Source: Winogradskyella bathintestinalis
GTDB lineage: Bacteria; Bacteroidota; Bacteroidia; Flavobacteriales; Flavobacteriaceae
DNA length: 64,000 bases
Direction: 5' to 3'
NCBI RefSeq assembly: GCF_030407435.1
Contig: NZ_JASDDK010000002.1
Location: 838,702-902,701, forward strand
Positions within the stretch are counted from its first letter, which is position 1. The number at the start of each line of letters is the position of its first letter. A program made the position numbers and the translations under genes. Shown here piece after piece: positions 1 through 9,109 of the stretch. The notes beneath the pieces are model-generated. The model searched no databases and had not been told where the DNA came from. It worked only from the letters and a program-made list of their open reading frames with translations.

Positions 1-1
1 C

Positions 2-745
2 ACTTATGCATTAAAAGGAATTAAATTAAATATTGAAGCTAACGATAGTGTATCTAAAAGTTTTATCTATCTAAACCTGAGTAATGCATTAGTCCAAAAT
101 GGGTTTGCTAAAGAGGCTTCAAAATACATTGAAGAATCTCTGAAGTATAATCCTAAAAATCAATATAGTACCTACTTAAAAAATTTTATAGATTATGCGA
201 ATAATAAAGATTTAGAATCCTTAAGAAAAAAAATGCTCATAGAGTGGCGTAAAGATACTACTCGCGCTGATATCACTCAAGAATTAGCCAAAACATATTA
301 TTTTCAGGAAGATTACGAAAAATCATTGGTTTATTACGAGAAATATATTAGTATACTTACTACTGATAAAATTGACTTGTATCCAGCAGAGAACATAAAA
401 ATAGCCTACACCTATAAAAAATTGGGTCTTCCTAATAAAGCAGAAAAATATATTCAGAAATATAAAGATTATTTGGAAGAAGATGAGTCAATTTACAGAG
501 AGGCAAGTTTAGCTATGCTGTATCTTTATGAAAATATACCAGATAAAGCTATAGAAGCCTACGATAAATTTAGTTCACAAGATGGTTTCCAATATTGGGT
601 GCTTTTATTTATGAAGGAAGACCCTCTATTGAACCAGTTGCAGAATCATCCAAGATACGACGAAACTATTGAGAAAATAGAAGTGCAATTTTGGGAAAAA
701 CATAAAATACTTAAAGAAACTTTAAAAAAGGAAAAACTATTATAG
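2..745 (+). CDS. TPR-repeat protein, C-terminal part (gene starts left of the window)
   Basis: The frame is open from base 2 to a stop at 743-745, so this is the 3' end of a longer gene. An internal ATG at 233 could be mistaken for the start, but the residues before it continue the same helical pattern. About 247 residues are visible, rich in Tyr, Lys and Glu with repeating helix pairs typical of TPR arrays. The tail, with DPLLNQLQNHPRYDE followed by a charged helix, resembles the C-terminus of TPR modules attached to signalling or transcription-factor domains in Bacteroidota. The N-terminal domain that would define the function is outside the window. Likely a protein-interaction module; no partner is evident. 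Confidence 0.75.
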   Translation, partial: TYALKGIKLNIEANDSVSKSFIYLNLSNALVQNGFAKEASKYIEESLKYNPKNQYSTYLKNFIDYANNKDLESLRKKMLIEWRKDTTRADITQELAKTYYFQEDYEKSLVYYEKYISILTTDKIDLYPAENIKIAYTYKKLGLPNKAEKYIQKYKDYLEEDESIYREASLAMLYLYENIPDKAIEAYDKFSSQDGFQYWVLLFMKEDPLLNQLQNHPRYDETIEKIEVQFWEKHKILKETLKKEKLL

Positions 746-934
746 ATCGTTGGAATTTAATTATCCATACTATTCAAAATATTGGTTGAGGTTGAGTAAT
801 AGTTAAATTTTAGCGCAATCAACTCAATTTCATATAACTTAAGAGTAAATAAAAATGGGACAGAGTTCGAACTTTTTAAATCAGGATATAACCCTAATCA
901 TCATTAATAAATTTAAGCACCAGTGTAAACTACC

Positions 935-1084
935 TTAACTATCGGTTTCTAAAGACTTGATGGTTTTGTTGAATTTATCAATATCTTTAAAAAATTGACC
1001 TCCTATTTCCATAGCCAATCTATAATAGGGTAATATTATATTAGGAAAGCTCTTCTTCTTGTATGGATTTTCTTCGGCTTCCAT
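935..1084 (-). CDS. Small hypothetical protein, 49 aa, in frame behind the HEPN-like gene
   Basis: ATG at 1084-1082, TAA at 937-935. A purine-rich AAAAGGA lies just upstream. The protein begins MEAEENPYKKKSFPNI and continues with mixed helix-like, charged sequence; no membrane segment and no recognised family. It lies in the same reading frame as the gene ending at 1106, separated only by an amber stop (TAG, 1108-1106) and seven codons. It may be a small partner gene in the same transcript, or the detached C-terminus of the upstream protein. Confidence 0.4.
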   Translation of the reverse strand: MEAEENPYKKKSFPNIILPYYRLAMEIGGQFFKDIDKFNKTIKSLETDS

Positions 1085-1105
1085 TTGATCCTTTTTAAAA
1101 TCACC

Positions 1106-2086
1106 CTATTTAAGAAGTAAAATTGTTGCTCGACGCAAAGTTTTAGGATCTTGTTTCTCTCTTATCATATCTACAAGGTTAAAGAAGTCCTTATCGTTTT
1201 TTACAATGTTCTCTTTGCTTTCATAACGTTTTAGCTGGTCGTCTATTTCTATTTCCTCGATACGAGCCATATTCATTTGGATATTACGTCCTGACCAGAA
1301 TTTGTATTCTTCATCATACCAAATACCAGAGTCGTGAAGTTTACCATAAAGGCTTACAGAATCTTTTATTCTAAATCCCTTGAGTCCTTCATCTAAACCA
1401 ATAATTGTTGCCTTACATGGGTTAGGGAAATAAGCGTCTACAATCTTGTCTTCATTATACCCATTCCACAAATCCCAATAGCACTTTTTAAAAGCATCAA
1501 ATAATAGTATTACTGCTTCTACTTTGGGATAAAAGAATGATGGAATATCAAAAGACATTTTATTCATCCCATCTACTAACATAGGTTCTGTATCGTGCAT
1601 AACGTATTCATTCTCTTCTATAGAATAAGCTGAATGAAAAAATGAATTTCTGATTTCCTTAAAATGAACAGTCTCGTAAAAGTTAATTAAACTTTGCTTC
1701 TCGGTATCTGCAAACAATTCCATTAAGAAATCTTGCTTTTCCCCTATACCTAATAGTCTTTCGTATTTACGAGTTTTCCAAAAAAGATAAGAAGATCCTT
1801 TATACCCAAGCGTGATACGACAAAGGCTACCTATCATATTATAGAAATCACTGTTTTCAAAAAATGTTGAATATAGCTGCAAACCCATTCTCGCTTTTTC
1901 CTTGCCTTCTAGTTCTCTGTATAACTTCGTATAAAAAGGGATAGCATCAAAAAATTCTAGTAAATTGGAATTAAGGTTTTGTGAACTTATACCCTTATAG
2001 TTTATAAGCGTGAGTACGACATCGAACTCACTGGTTTCAATAGCTTGTTCAAATAATTGTTCAATTTCTTTTACTGCGTGTAACAT
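1106..2086 (-). CDS. Hypothetical protein with HEPN-like R-x4-H motif
   Basis: About 326 residues from the ATG at 2086; the frame also offers a TTG four codons upstream at 2098. The protein is mostly helical and soluble, with no signal peptide or membrane segment. The segment KEIRNSFFHSAYS, about residues 144-156 from the ATG, carries R-N-x3-H, the motif of HEPN-domain RNases common in toxin and defence loci. The rest matches nothing I recognise. It is divergent from the Wadjet operon and separated from it by about 300 bp, which fits a defence-island setting. Assignment to HEPN rests on one motif only; a general uncharacterised protein is the alternative. Confidence 0.6.
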   Translation of the reverse strand: MLHAVKEIEQLFEQAIETSEFDVVLTLINYKGISSQNLNSNLLEFFDAIPFYTKLYRELEGKEKARMGLQLYSTFFENSDFYNMIGSLCRITLGYKGSSYLFWKTRKYERLLGIGEKQDFLMELFADTEKQSLINFYETVHFKEIRNSFFHSAYSIEENEYVMHDTEPMLVDGMNKMSFDIPSFFYPKVEAVILLFDAFKKCYWDLWNGYNEDKIVDAYFPNPCKATIIGLDEGLKGFRIKDSVSLYGKLHDSGIWYDEEYKFWSGRNIQMNMARIEEIEIDDQLKRYESKENIVKNDKDFFNLVDMIREKQDPKTLRRATILLLK

Positions 2087-2386
2087 AATGGATTGCAAAT
2101 CTTAATGTCATAAGATAACAAGGAATACTATAATAATCTTAATTTTTATGCTTAGTCAGACGCCTATCATAATGAATTTCTTTTAACTTAGTAAGCTTAA
2201 AATCATTAAAATTAACCAATTATAGATTTCGATTTAACAGACATACACTCATCATACTCCAGCTTAATACCTAAAAAAGTTGAGGGCATAACGATTTATC
2301 TTTTACACAAAAAAGTTATTGAAAAGCAAATCGATAAACATTTTAGTTATAAAGAAATAGAGAGATGTATAAAAGAAGCATCTGAG

Positions 2387-3598
2387 TTGGACTTAAAGGC
2401 TACACCTCATACGGATGCAATTGTAAATGGTTTACTAAAATACTATTTAGAACATCCCAGAGAGGAACGTTTTAAATACGCATTGACTGATTTTGCGCAA
2501 AAGTTTATAAAACTCATAGATAACAGGCTTTATAGTCCTTATGCTAAATTCCCCTTACGTGATACATTCAAAAAGCTTGCAGATTTCGAAGCTATTGAAA
2601 TTATTACTATAGATGATTTTAATAGGTGGTACGAATTTAATTTTGAAGGAAACAGTGGCACCGTAATCCTTGACCATTTAGAATCACTTAAAGACTATGT
2701 AAACAGAGCTATCGAAGAGCTTAATGCATATATTAACCAAGATGAGGACTCAGCGCTTGAAACAGCTGAAAATGTTTCAGTTTTATTTGAAAAAATCACA
2801 GCTAAAAGTGATGAAATAAAAGACACGTTGCTCATAAGTAATAGGCTAGACGAGGAAATAGAAAAAGTAGTCACTTATTTTCTTGAGAGGAAAAATAGCC
2901 TACCTGATTTTAAAACGAACGAACAACGCGAAACGCATAAAGTTTTTAAGGAAGACTATAATACGTCTGTATCGATAAAAAAGAAGGTAGATGAATTTTT
3001 TGTCGAAGTAGAATATAAATTAGGTCAGCTTTTAGATAGGTCTGCATATGCAAGTACGCAGCTAATTACTGTTCAAGATAACTTTAAAAACAAATCTGTA
3101 ATTAGAGTAAATTTAAAGCGATTTTTAAAATTCACATTGGAACAAGCAAGCTTTTCAAAAAAAGAAGGTGTCAAACTACCTGTGATATTCCCCATCAAGT
3201 CTATGGTAGCTGAGCGTTTTAAACACATTGGGCTTGAATATTACGAAGAATTTGGAATCCAAAAGAGCTATGTGATTAAGCCTCAGATCAATCAGAAACA
3301 TCTGAACTCGCAGATGCTTAAACTTAATGAAGAATTAACTAGACAAGAAAATACTGCAAAATGGATTAGTCATTTTAAAGAGCGTTTGCTTCAGAATGAA
3401 GAAATCGATTTTAGTAAACATTTTTATGATATCGCTGCAAAAGAGAAAGACTCCCTTATTGCACTTAAGGTGGGATTTGAACTTATAGCATTTGCGAGGC
3501 AAGATAATGAGTACAAAATTGAAATTGATAGAGAATTACCAGAGTCCTCAAAATCAGAAAATATAGCATTATGGAAGATGAAAATAATAAAAAGATAA
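2387..3598 (+). CDS. jetA: Wadjet system protein JetA (MukF/kleisin-like)
   Basis: First gene of a four-gene operon whose other members are clearly JetB/C/D-like, so it takes the JetA (kleisin-like, MukF/MksF) position. The 403-residue product is almost all helical with long charged helices, as expected for a kleisin that bridges the SMC heads. The call rests mainly on gene order and general character, not on a sharp motif. The start is doubtful: TTG at 2387 is the first usual start codon, yet the frame is open back to 2216 with protein-like sequence (IYLLHKKVIEKQIDKHFSYK just before), so the true start may be a rarer codon such as ATT or ATA further up. The 3' end overlaps jetB by 28 bp. Confidence 0.78.
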   Translation: MDLKATPHTDAIVNGLLKYYLEHPREERFKYALTDFAQKFIKLIDNRLYSPYAKFPLRDTFKKLADFEAIEIITIDDFNRWYEFNFEGNSGTVILDHLESLKDYVNRAIEELNAYINQDEDSALETAENVSVLFEKITAKSDEIKDTLLISNRLDEEIEKVVTYFLERKNSLPDFKTNEQRETHKVFKEDYNTSVSIKKKVDEFFVEVEYKLGQLLDRSAYASTQLITVQDNFKNKSVIRVNLKRFLKFTLEQASFSKKEGVKLPVIFPIKSMVAERFKHIGLEYYEEFGIQKSYVIKPQINQKHLNSQMLKLNEELTRQENTAKWISHFKERLLQNEEIDFSKHFYDIAAKEKDSLIALKVGFELIAFARQDNEYKIEIDRELPESSKSENIALWKMKIIKR

Positions 3599-4254
3599 AA
3601 CACAATTTTACTTTTTTAGAAAATTCTGATGTACAAGAGCACTTTGCAGACTTAAACATAGAATTACTCTCTGGAAGACACATACAGAAAGACCGTTTCT
3701 ATCTATATAAATTACTTAAAGATTATTATAACGAGTTATCATTCTATTATGAAAAACTCTATGGTCTTGAGCTGATAATAGAAACCAGAGAGAATTCTAA
3801 ATACTATTATGTTGACTATCCGGAAGATTCCAAAGGAGCACTTTCTCATACTTCTCGCCACAAAAAATTAACTCCAAAACAAACATTAGTAGGCATTATT
3901 TTACTCAATATGTATTACGAGAAATATTTTGAAAATAAAAAAGAAGTACGTTTCGTTGATATAAAAAAGGAGATTAAAGAAAGTGACAATAACATTTTGT
4001 ACAAAAAACTTTTCTTCAATAAAGTGCAAGATGATTATACTGAGGGAGACTGGTCTATTAAAGTGATTAAGCCGTTTAAGAGTGTTTTAAGGGACTTTAA
4101 TAAGTTAGGTTGGATTACTAACTTAGGCATTGAAGATGGTGAAGAAATTCATTTTGAATTGAGAGAGCCCATAATCAGATTCCAAAAACTATATGAAGAT
4201 GAAATTACAAACTTCACTCAATTCAGTGAGAAATACCTTAGTCAGATCCAATGA
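3571..4254 (+). CDS. jetB: Wadjet system protein JetB (MukE-like)
   Basis: 227 residues, beginning MEDENNKKIKHNFTF. Size, position between the kleisin-like gene and the SMC-like gene, and a winged-helix-like pattern of helices match the MukE/MksE/JetB subunit, which binds the kleisin and regulates the SMC ATPase. It overlaps jetA by 28 bp and jetC by 4 bp (ATGA), so the genes are translationally coupled and should be made in fixed ratio. No catalytic motif is expected. The identification is mostly contextual but strongly supported by the flanking jetC and jetD. Confidence 0.82.
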   Translation: MEDENNKKIKHNFTFLENSDVQEHFADLNIELLSGRHIQKDRFYLYKLLKDYYNELSFYYEKLYGLELIIETRENSKYYYVDYPEDSKGALSHTSRHKKLTPKQTLVGIILLNMYYEKYFENKKEVRFVDIKKEIKESDNNILYKKLFFNKVQDDYTEGDWSIKVIKPFKSVLRDFNKLGWITNLGIEDGEEIHFELREPIIRFQKLYEDEITNFTQFSEKYLSQIQ

Positions 4255-7200
4255 TAGAATATCCAAGAATTTTTTCCTTATCCACAGTCGGAGTTAGACA
4301 GCATTACAATCAGGACTATTTACTACATCGTGTAAGAACGGATTTTACCGGAAACAATGGTATCGGTAAATCATTAATCGCAGATTTATTTCAACTCATT
4401 TTTATAGGTCAAAAGAGCAAAATAAATTTTGGAACAGAAAGTTTCAAAAATAAAGACAGGCACATACACACTTTACCTTACAAAACTGACGATGCCTATG
4501 TATTTATCCACATAGAATTTAAGGAAGGAGAGTTTATAACTATAGGAACCAATATTGGTAATAAGCGCAGTAGGCCATTAAAATCCTTTTGGATTCTCAA
4601 TCAGGCATACAATGAAAATGATAAAAAAGAACTCGAAGCACTTTCTCTAAATGCTGATCAGCTAGCTTATAGCAAAGATTTTTTGAAAGATGGTCATTTC
4701 CTACCTATACAGCAGCTTGCAAAACACTTAAGAAATAATAAAAAGGGCTACTTAAAATCCTTTACAGACTTAGATGATAAAAAAGATTACTATGAGTTTT
4801 TATATAAAAATGAATTAATTCCTATTAATCTTGCCATCAATGAAAACCTTGACGCTTTCGCGAAAGTGATACAATCCTTTTCAAAAGCTAATTCATTAGA
4901 TACCGAAAGCGATAAAATCTTAAAAGATTTCTTATTTGAAAATAGCCTTGAAACACTACAGTCCAAATACAAGTCGAACAAAGAGAAACTAGAAAAACTT
5001 ATAGATGAGTACAATGAGCTTGATGAAGATATAAAAACGATTGAGCTCAAACAAAAAGTATTGGGCAACCTAAAAGAGCTACAGCTACTAAAAGATACGG
5101 CGCAGATAAATTATCTCACTGCAACGTATCATTTGAACTATGAGAGCTATGAAAAAGTTGCTTCTGAATATGATTCAACAGAAAAAAAGATCAAGGACGA
5201 AACAAATAAAATCGATATACTCAAAAAGGCACTTCCAGAAGTAAAAAAAGAAATGAAATCAATGGAAGAAGAACATCAATCCTTTTCCAAAGCCCTTAAA
5301 CCTTTCAATGAGTATAAGGATGTTTTAAAAGAAAGATCGCAACAATTAAAAAACCTTGACGCGCTTCAAAAAATAGAGCTGCCTACTATTGATCATTCCA
5401 ATATTTATGACATAAATATCGATAACTATGGTAACGACTTAATTATTGAAAAAATCGAAAATTTAAACGGCGTAATAGATAAATATGAAAGTATAGAAAA
5501 TTTAAGAAGTAAAACTCAATCACAAATTGAAAAAATAGACCTCTATAAGTCCGAAAAGAATAAGAGCTTGGATGAATTGCAAACACTACATCGAATTTTA
5601 GATGCTGGTGATGAAGGTTCATTAATAGCTCAAATCGTAAAAGAAGGGAATAATTTGACGAAAGCACAAGAAACCGTTCTATTTGGATTACTTAAAAAAG
5701 TGTCTTGGAAAGAACCTGATAACCCAATAAGGGACTCGCAATTTACAACTGACATCACTCTGATAGAAGAAGCAAATATTAGAGAAGATAAAGTCAATTC
5801 TGGTTACTGGTTTAAGGTCGGCAAACTACAGACTTTTGTCCCTTACTCTGAAGAAAATCAAATTTTTGCAGACACTTCTGAAATGAAGGATGCTAAAGCT
5901 AAAAAACAGATAGCATTAAATAATGAAATTGCATCGATTCAAGCCGAACTTATAGAGATTCAGAAATTTGAGCAGGGAGATTCCTATGATTCATCTTTGA
6001 TTGAGGCTTTAAAGAATATTAATAAAGATTTGAAAGATTTTTCTCTTTATGAATCCTCGAAAGAAGGGATGAGTATATCAAAAAAACTTGCTTCAAAAAT
6101 CACAAAAGATAAGGATAGTCTCACTGCCTCATTTAATGTGCTAGAAAATCTAAGATTACAAATACCGATTCTAATTACAGATGAAGATATTGATGTTCAA
6201 TTATCTTCCTTTTCTAAACAAGTATCAAGTAAATATTCAGATTATCAAAGGCTAGAATCAAAGCATAAGACATCTAAAGGGACAATAAAACAAAAGGAGG
6301 AAAATTTAGAAACTTTAGGAAAACTTCTATCATCCTTAAAAAAAGATAGTAAAGAGACTAAAGTAAAATTTGAAAATTCTCTTGATTCTTTCAAAAAGCA
6401 GTTTAGTGAACTGAATATAGAAGAACTGAAGCCTAAAAATCTTACAGATTTCAATTTAAATAATTTACTTGAGGATTATAACGACCAAAGAGATAGCTAT
6501 ATTACTGCTTATGGAAAAGCGTCATCGCAGTTCGATACCACTAAAGATGATTTAGAAGTAAAAAATCAAATGAATGATAAAAATTATTCATTCAATGTCT
6601 TGGAGCTAATTCTATTAGGTCCTAAAATTAAATACACTGAAAATCTTGGCCCAGCATTAAAAAAAGCAAATAGCAATAGAACTAAAGTGATGGAAGCCAT
6701 CATACAAGCAATGCTTCGTATTTTTAAGATGACCAAAATAAAATATAAAGACTTCGAGAAAACAGTAGAAGACTTGAATGACTTTTTTGATGAGCGACTG
6801 ATAAGTGACAAATATCATTTTAAAATTGATTTTATCCCTAACGAAACGTTTAAAATAGATTGGATGAAAAATTTGCAATCATCAACCCAAGCAGCTTATT
6901 CTGAAGGAGAATTACAGTTCTCGGGATCTGTAGAGAGTTTTGTAGAAAATATTTTCGCGGAAGCTACATCTCATCGAGAGAAAATAAAATTTTCAGACTT
7001 ATTAGACCCTAAGACTTATTTCGATTTAAGCACCAGATTATTAGATAAAGATGGCATTGATCAAACTGGAAGTACTGGACAAAGTTATACGGCGCTGGTA
7101 TTATTAGGTATTGGTCGACTTTCAATTGTGCAAAAAGATGATAATAAAGGTGTTAAGTTTTTGATTCTTGAAGAAGTGTCAAATATGGACAAGGGCAACT

Positions 7201-7418
7201 TTAATACATTCCCTAATATTGCAAAAGAATTTGGCTACCAGATGCTCACGATGACACCAGAGCCATATGGCTCAAGTGAAAATGAAGGGTGGTACTTACA
7301 TCATTTGATTGAGGGATATGAGGATTCTAATATTAATCATTCACCGCCTAGCAGTTACTTTAAAACAAACGAGAACAGAAAAGATCTTATAGACTATATA
7401 GAAACAGTTAATTCCTAA
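4251..7418 (+). CDS. jetC: Wadjet SMC-like ATPase JetC (MukB/MksB-like)
   Basis: 1055 residues with SMC architecture. An N-terminal head carries the Walker A motif GNNGIGKS at residues 34-41. Long Lys/Glu-rich coiled coils fill roughly 220-880, interrupted by a hinge-like region. A C-terminal head has the signature-like TGQSYTALVLLG near residue 943 and Walker B FLILEEVSNMD near 970. This is the DNA-loop-extruding motor of Wadjet, known in the family to sense and help cleave closed circular plasmids. The two ATPase halves look intact. The start overlaps jetB by 4 bp and the stop shares one base with the jetD start. A CTTTCGCGAAAG palindrome lies inside the gene at 4855-4866. Confidence 0.9.
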   Translation: MIEYPRIFSLSTVGVRQHYNQDYLLHRVRTDFTGNNGIGKSLIADLFQLIFIGQKSKINFGTESFKNKDRHIHTLPYKTDDAYVFIHIEFKEGEFITIGTNIGNKRSRPLKSFWILNQAYNENDKKELEALSLNADQLAYSKDFLKDGHFLPIQQLAKHLRNNKKGYLKSFTDLDDKKDYYEFLYKNELIPINLAINENLDAFAKVIQSFSKANSLDTESDKILKDFLFENSLETLQSKYKSNKEKLEKLIDEYNELDEDIKTIELKQKVLGNLKELQLLKDTAQINYLTATYHLNYESYEKVASEYDSTEKKIKDETNKIDILKKALPEVKKEMKSMEEEHQSFSKALKPFNEYKDVLKERSQQLKNLDALQKIELPTIDHSNIYDINIDNYGNDLIIEKIENLNGVIDKYESIENLRSKTQSQIEKIDLYKSEKNKSLDELQTLHRILDAGDEGSLIAQIVKEGNNLTKAQETVLFGLLKKVSWKEPDNPIRDSQFTTDITLIEEANIREDKVNSGYWFKVGKLQTFVPYSEENQIFADTSEMKDAKAKKQIALNNEIASIQAELIEIQKFEQGDSYDSSLIEALKNINKDLKDFSLYESSKEGMSISKKLASKITKDKDSLTASFNVLENLRLQIPILITDEDIDVQLSSFSKQVSSKYSDYQRLESKHKTSKGTIKQKEENLETLGKLLSSLKKDSKETKVKFENSLDSFKKQFSELNIEELKPKNLTDFNLNNLLEDYNDQRDSYITAYGKASSQFDTTKDDLEVKNQMNDKNYSFNVLELILLGPKIKYTENLGPALKKANSNRTKVMEAIIQAMLRIFKMTKIKYKDFEKTVEDLNDFFDERLISDKYHFKIDFIPNETFKIDWMKNLQSSTQAAYSEGELQFSGSVESFVENIFAEATSHREKIKFSDLLDPKTYFDLSTRLLDKDGIDQTGSTGQSYTALVLLGIGRLSIVQKDDNKGVKFLILEEVSNMDKGNFNTFPNIAKEFGYQMLTMTPEPYGSSENEGWYLHHLIEGYEDSNINHSPPSSYFKTNENRKDLIDYIETVNS
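4855..4866. repeat. CTTTCGCGAAAG palindrome, copy 1
   Basis: A 12-bp perfect palindrome inside jetC, where it encodes part of DAFAKV. The same core recurs at 12809-12828 and 17072-17087. Not seen in the core region to the right of 18.8 kb. Confidence 0.7.
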
Positions 7419-8359
7419 TGAATTGGATAGCATTAAAATCCTTGAATGAATTATATCAAACAAGGCAAACAAAAATAAAAGAGACCTTGATAAAAGATTC
7501 CTTTTTCCAACATCTATTGGAGGAAACTAAGGAAATCAAGGAAGGTTACAGGTGCTATTACTCTGATGACGAAGATTTTTTTGAAATGTATGAGAAGGAT
7601 CATTTGGAAAAATATAAACACTATTTAAATTTCTTAGAGACTAATGAACTTCTAAAACCCCAAACAAGATTTGAGGAATCAGATATCATTAAGCTTATTG
7701 ATATGAAGAGACGTATGGATAATGGTCAGCTTATCCCTATCCGTGATCAAATAAAAAAGAATGAAGAAACCGTACGAAATGTATCTTCTATGTTTTTTAA
7801 AAATGAAAAGTATTTGCTCGGAAAGAAATCGCTCATAGATGCTATAAAACAAATACTTCAAATTGAAGAACTTGCAGATGATAAAGATCAGCAGTATATG
7901 TACAAGCTACTATGCGAAAAAGCTAATCTAATAATACTTTGTGAAAATTTAGACTTTTTAAAAAGGCCATCATTACCACAAAAATATGGGTATGAATTAT
8001 GGTATGCTGGCGGTAAAAATATTGATAAATTAAAATTCACAGATAACAGAGGTTTACCAATTTATTACTCCGCAGACTGGGATTATGATGGCTTACTCAT
8101 TTTTAATATGATAAAAAAAATTATCCCTAATATTAAGTTGTTATATCCAACCGCAAGTCCAAAAAGCATCGTAAAGTCTGAACATAAAAGCTTATGGGCA
8201 GATATGGATAATCCTGAAAATTATTCTAATCTTGACATAAAAGACTTAGATACAAAGCACAAAACTATTTTAAAGAAATTAATAGAAAATAACCAGTGGA
8301 TTACCGAAGAGGATAATAATCTGAAAGAAATGGTATCATTAGTCTTTAATTCCAATTAA
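7418..8359 (+). CDS. jetD: Wadjet Toprim nuclease subunit JetD
   Basis: 313 residues. The C-terminal part has a Toprim-like core: Glu176 in LIILCENLDFL, then a WYAGGKN turn, then YYSADWDYDGLL with Asp220, Asp222 and Asp224. These match the acidic metal-binding residues of the JetD/DUF2220 Toprim domain that cuts plasmid DNA. The N-terminal half is helical and would contact the SMC complex. By my recollection of the family it is somewhat short, so the N-terminal domain is probably compact. It is coupled to jetC by a TAATG overlap. The stop codon overlaps the stop of the convergent gene at 8356, so the two transcripts have no spacer between them. Confidence 0.85.
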   Translation: MNWIALKSLNELYQTRQTKIKETLIKDSFFQHLLEETKEIKEGYRCYYSDDEDFFEMYEKDHLEKYKHYLNFLETNELLKPQTRFEESDIIKLIDMKRRMDNGQLIPIRDQIKKNEETVRNVSSMFFKNEKYLLGKKSLIDAIKQILQIEELADDKDQQYMYKLLCEKANLIILCENLDFLKRPSLPQKYGYELWYAGGKNIDKLKFTDNRGLPIYYSADWDYDGLLIFNMIKKIIPNIKLLYPTASPKSIVKSEHKSLWADMDNPENYSNLDIKDLDTKHKTILKKLIENNQWITEEDNNLKEMVSLVFNSN

Positions 8360-9069
8360 ACAATCTCAATAGTATCTTCAGATCTATCATCAAAAAAATA
8401 AATACGATCAAAACCGTTTTTATCAATTGATGACTTATCGAGTAAATCGAATCTGTATCCTGATGATCGATGTCCTAAGCCAGCAATAATAACAAGCCAT
8501 TTTTCATCAATATTATTTGGGTATTGGGTAATTAGACTGGCTTTTTGATTTATTACACGTTGTACATCTTTGTAATCTATTGGCTTTACCAGATATGCAC
8601 CTACAGATTGCCAGTTACTCCAAGTAGTATCTGAGCTCACATTGATACTATCTACAAATTCATTTTCCAACTTGCAATGTTTAGTACAAACTCTAAAATC
8701 TCTTCCCTTATTTGCTAAATAAATAGTTTCTACAAGATTGAAAAACAAGTCAATATAATGGTTTTTAAAATGTCGCTTGTCCATCACGGCATCAGAGTAC
8801 CTGAACATACATTGCAAATCCACATCGTACTTATCCTCAAATTTAAGTCGTGCTGCATCGATAATACTTTGCCGGTAGACTTCAATCATTTTACTTTGAT
8901 TGTTAATGAATCTCGTATGTTCTATAGATATGATTTTATCAGTTGTCTCCGCAGTAAAATCTGGTGTTTCAGACGCTTCTAATGTCTGAAATATGATACC
9001 GTGCTTCACGTTTGATATAAAGCGTTCAATCTGTAGTTGCTCAATTTCCTTTGTCTTAATTCTTGTCAC
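8356..9069 (-). CDS. PD-(D/E)XK-nuclease-like hypothetical protein
   Basis: 237 residues, soluble, no signal peptide. Near the N-terminus, E31 is followed by PDFTAETTDKIISIEHTRF (P36-F54), which has the shape of a PD-(D/E)XK core: an acidic residue in an N-terminal helix, a PD turn, a beta strand and a second acidic residue (E50), with His/Thr in place of the usual Lys. Several endonuclease-like families in defence islands show the IEHT variant. No other domain is recognised. It is convergent with jetD and shares the TTAA at both stops, which suggests it travels with the Wadjet operon. The nuclease assignment is tentative. Confidence 0.5.
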   Translation of the reverse strand: MTRIKTKEIEQLQIERFISNVKHGIIFQTLEASETPDFTAETTDKIISIEHTRFINNQSKMIEVYRQSIIDAARLKFEDKYDVDLQCMFRYSDAVMDKRHFKNHYIDLFFNLVETIYLANKGRDFRVCTKHCKLENEFVDSINVSSDTTWSNWQSVGAYLVKPIDYKDVQRVINQKASLITQYPNNIDEKWLVIIAGLGHRSSGYRFDLLDKSSIDKNGFDRIYFFDDRSEDTIEIV

Positions 9070-9109
9070 AATACTTTTTTAAGACAAAGTAAAGTAATTA
9101 ATTTAAAAC

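Noticed and set aside
2655..2676. TGGCAC inside jetA as a sigma-54 site
   Set aside because: No TTGC at the correct 5-bp spacing (CGTAA is followed by TCCTTG), and it lies within coding sequence.
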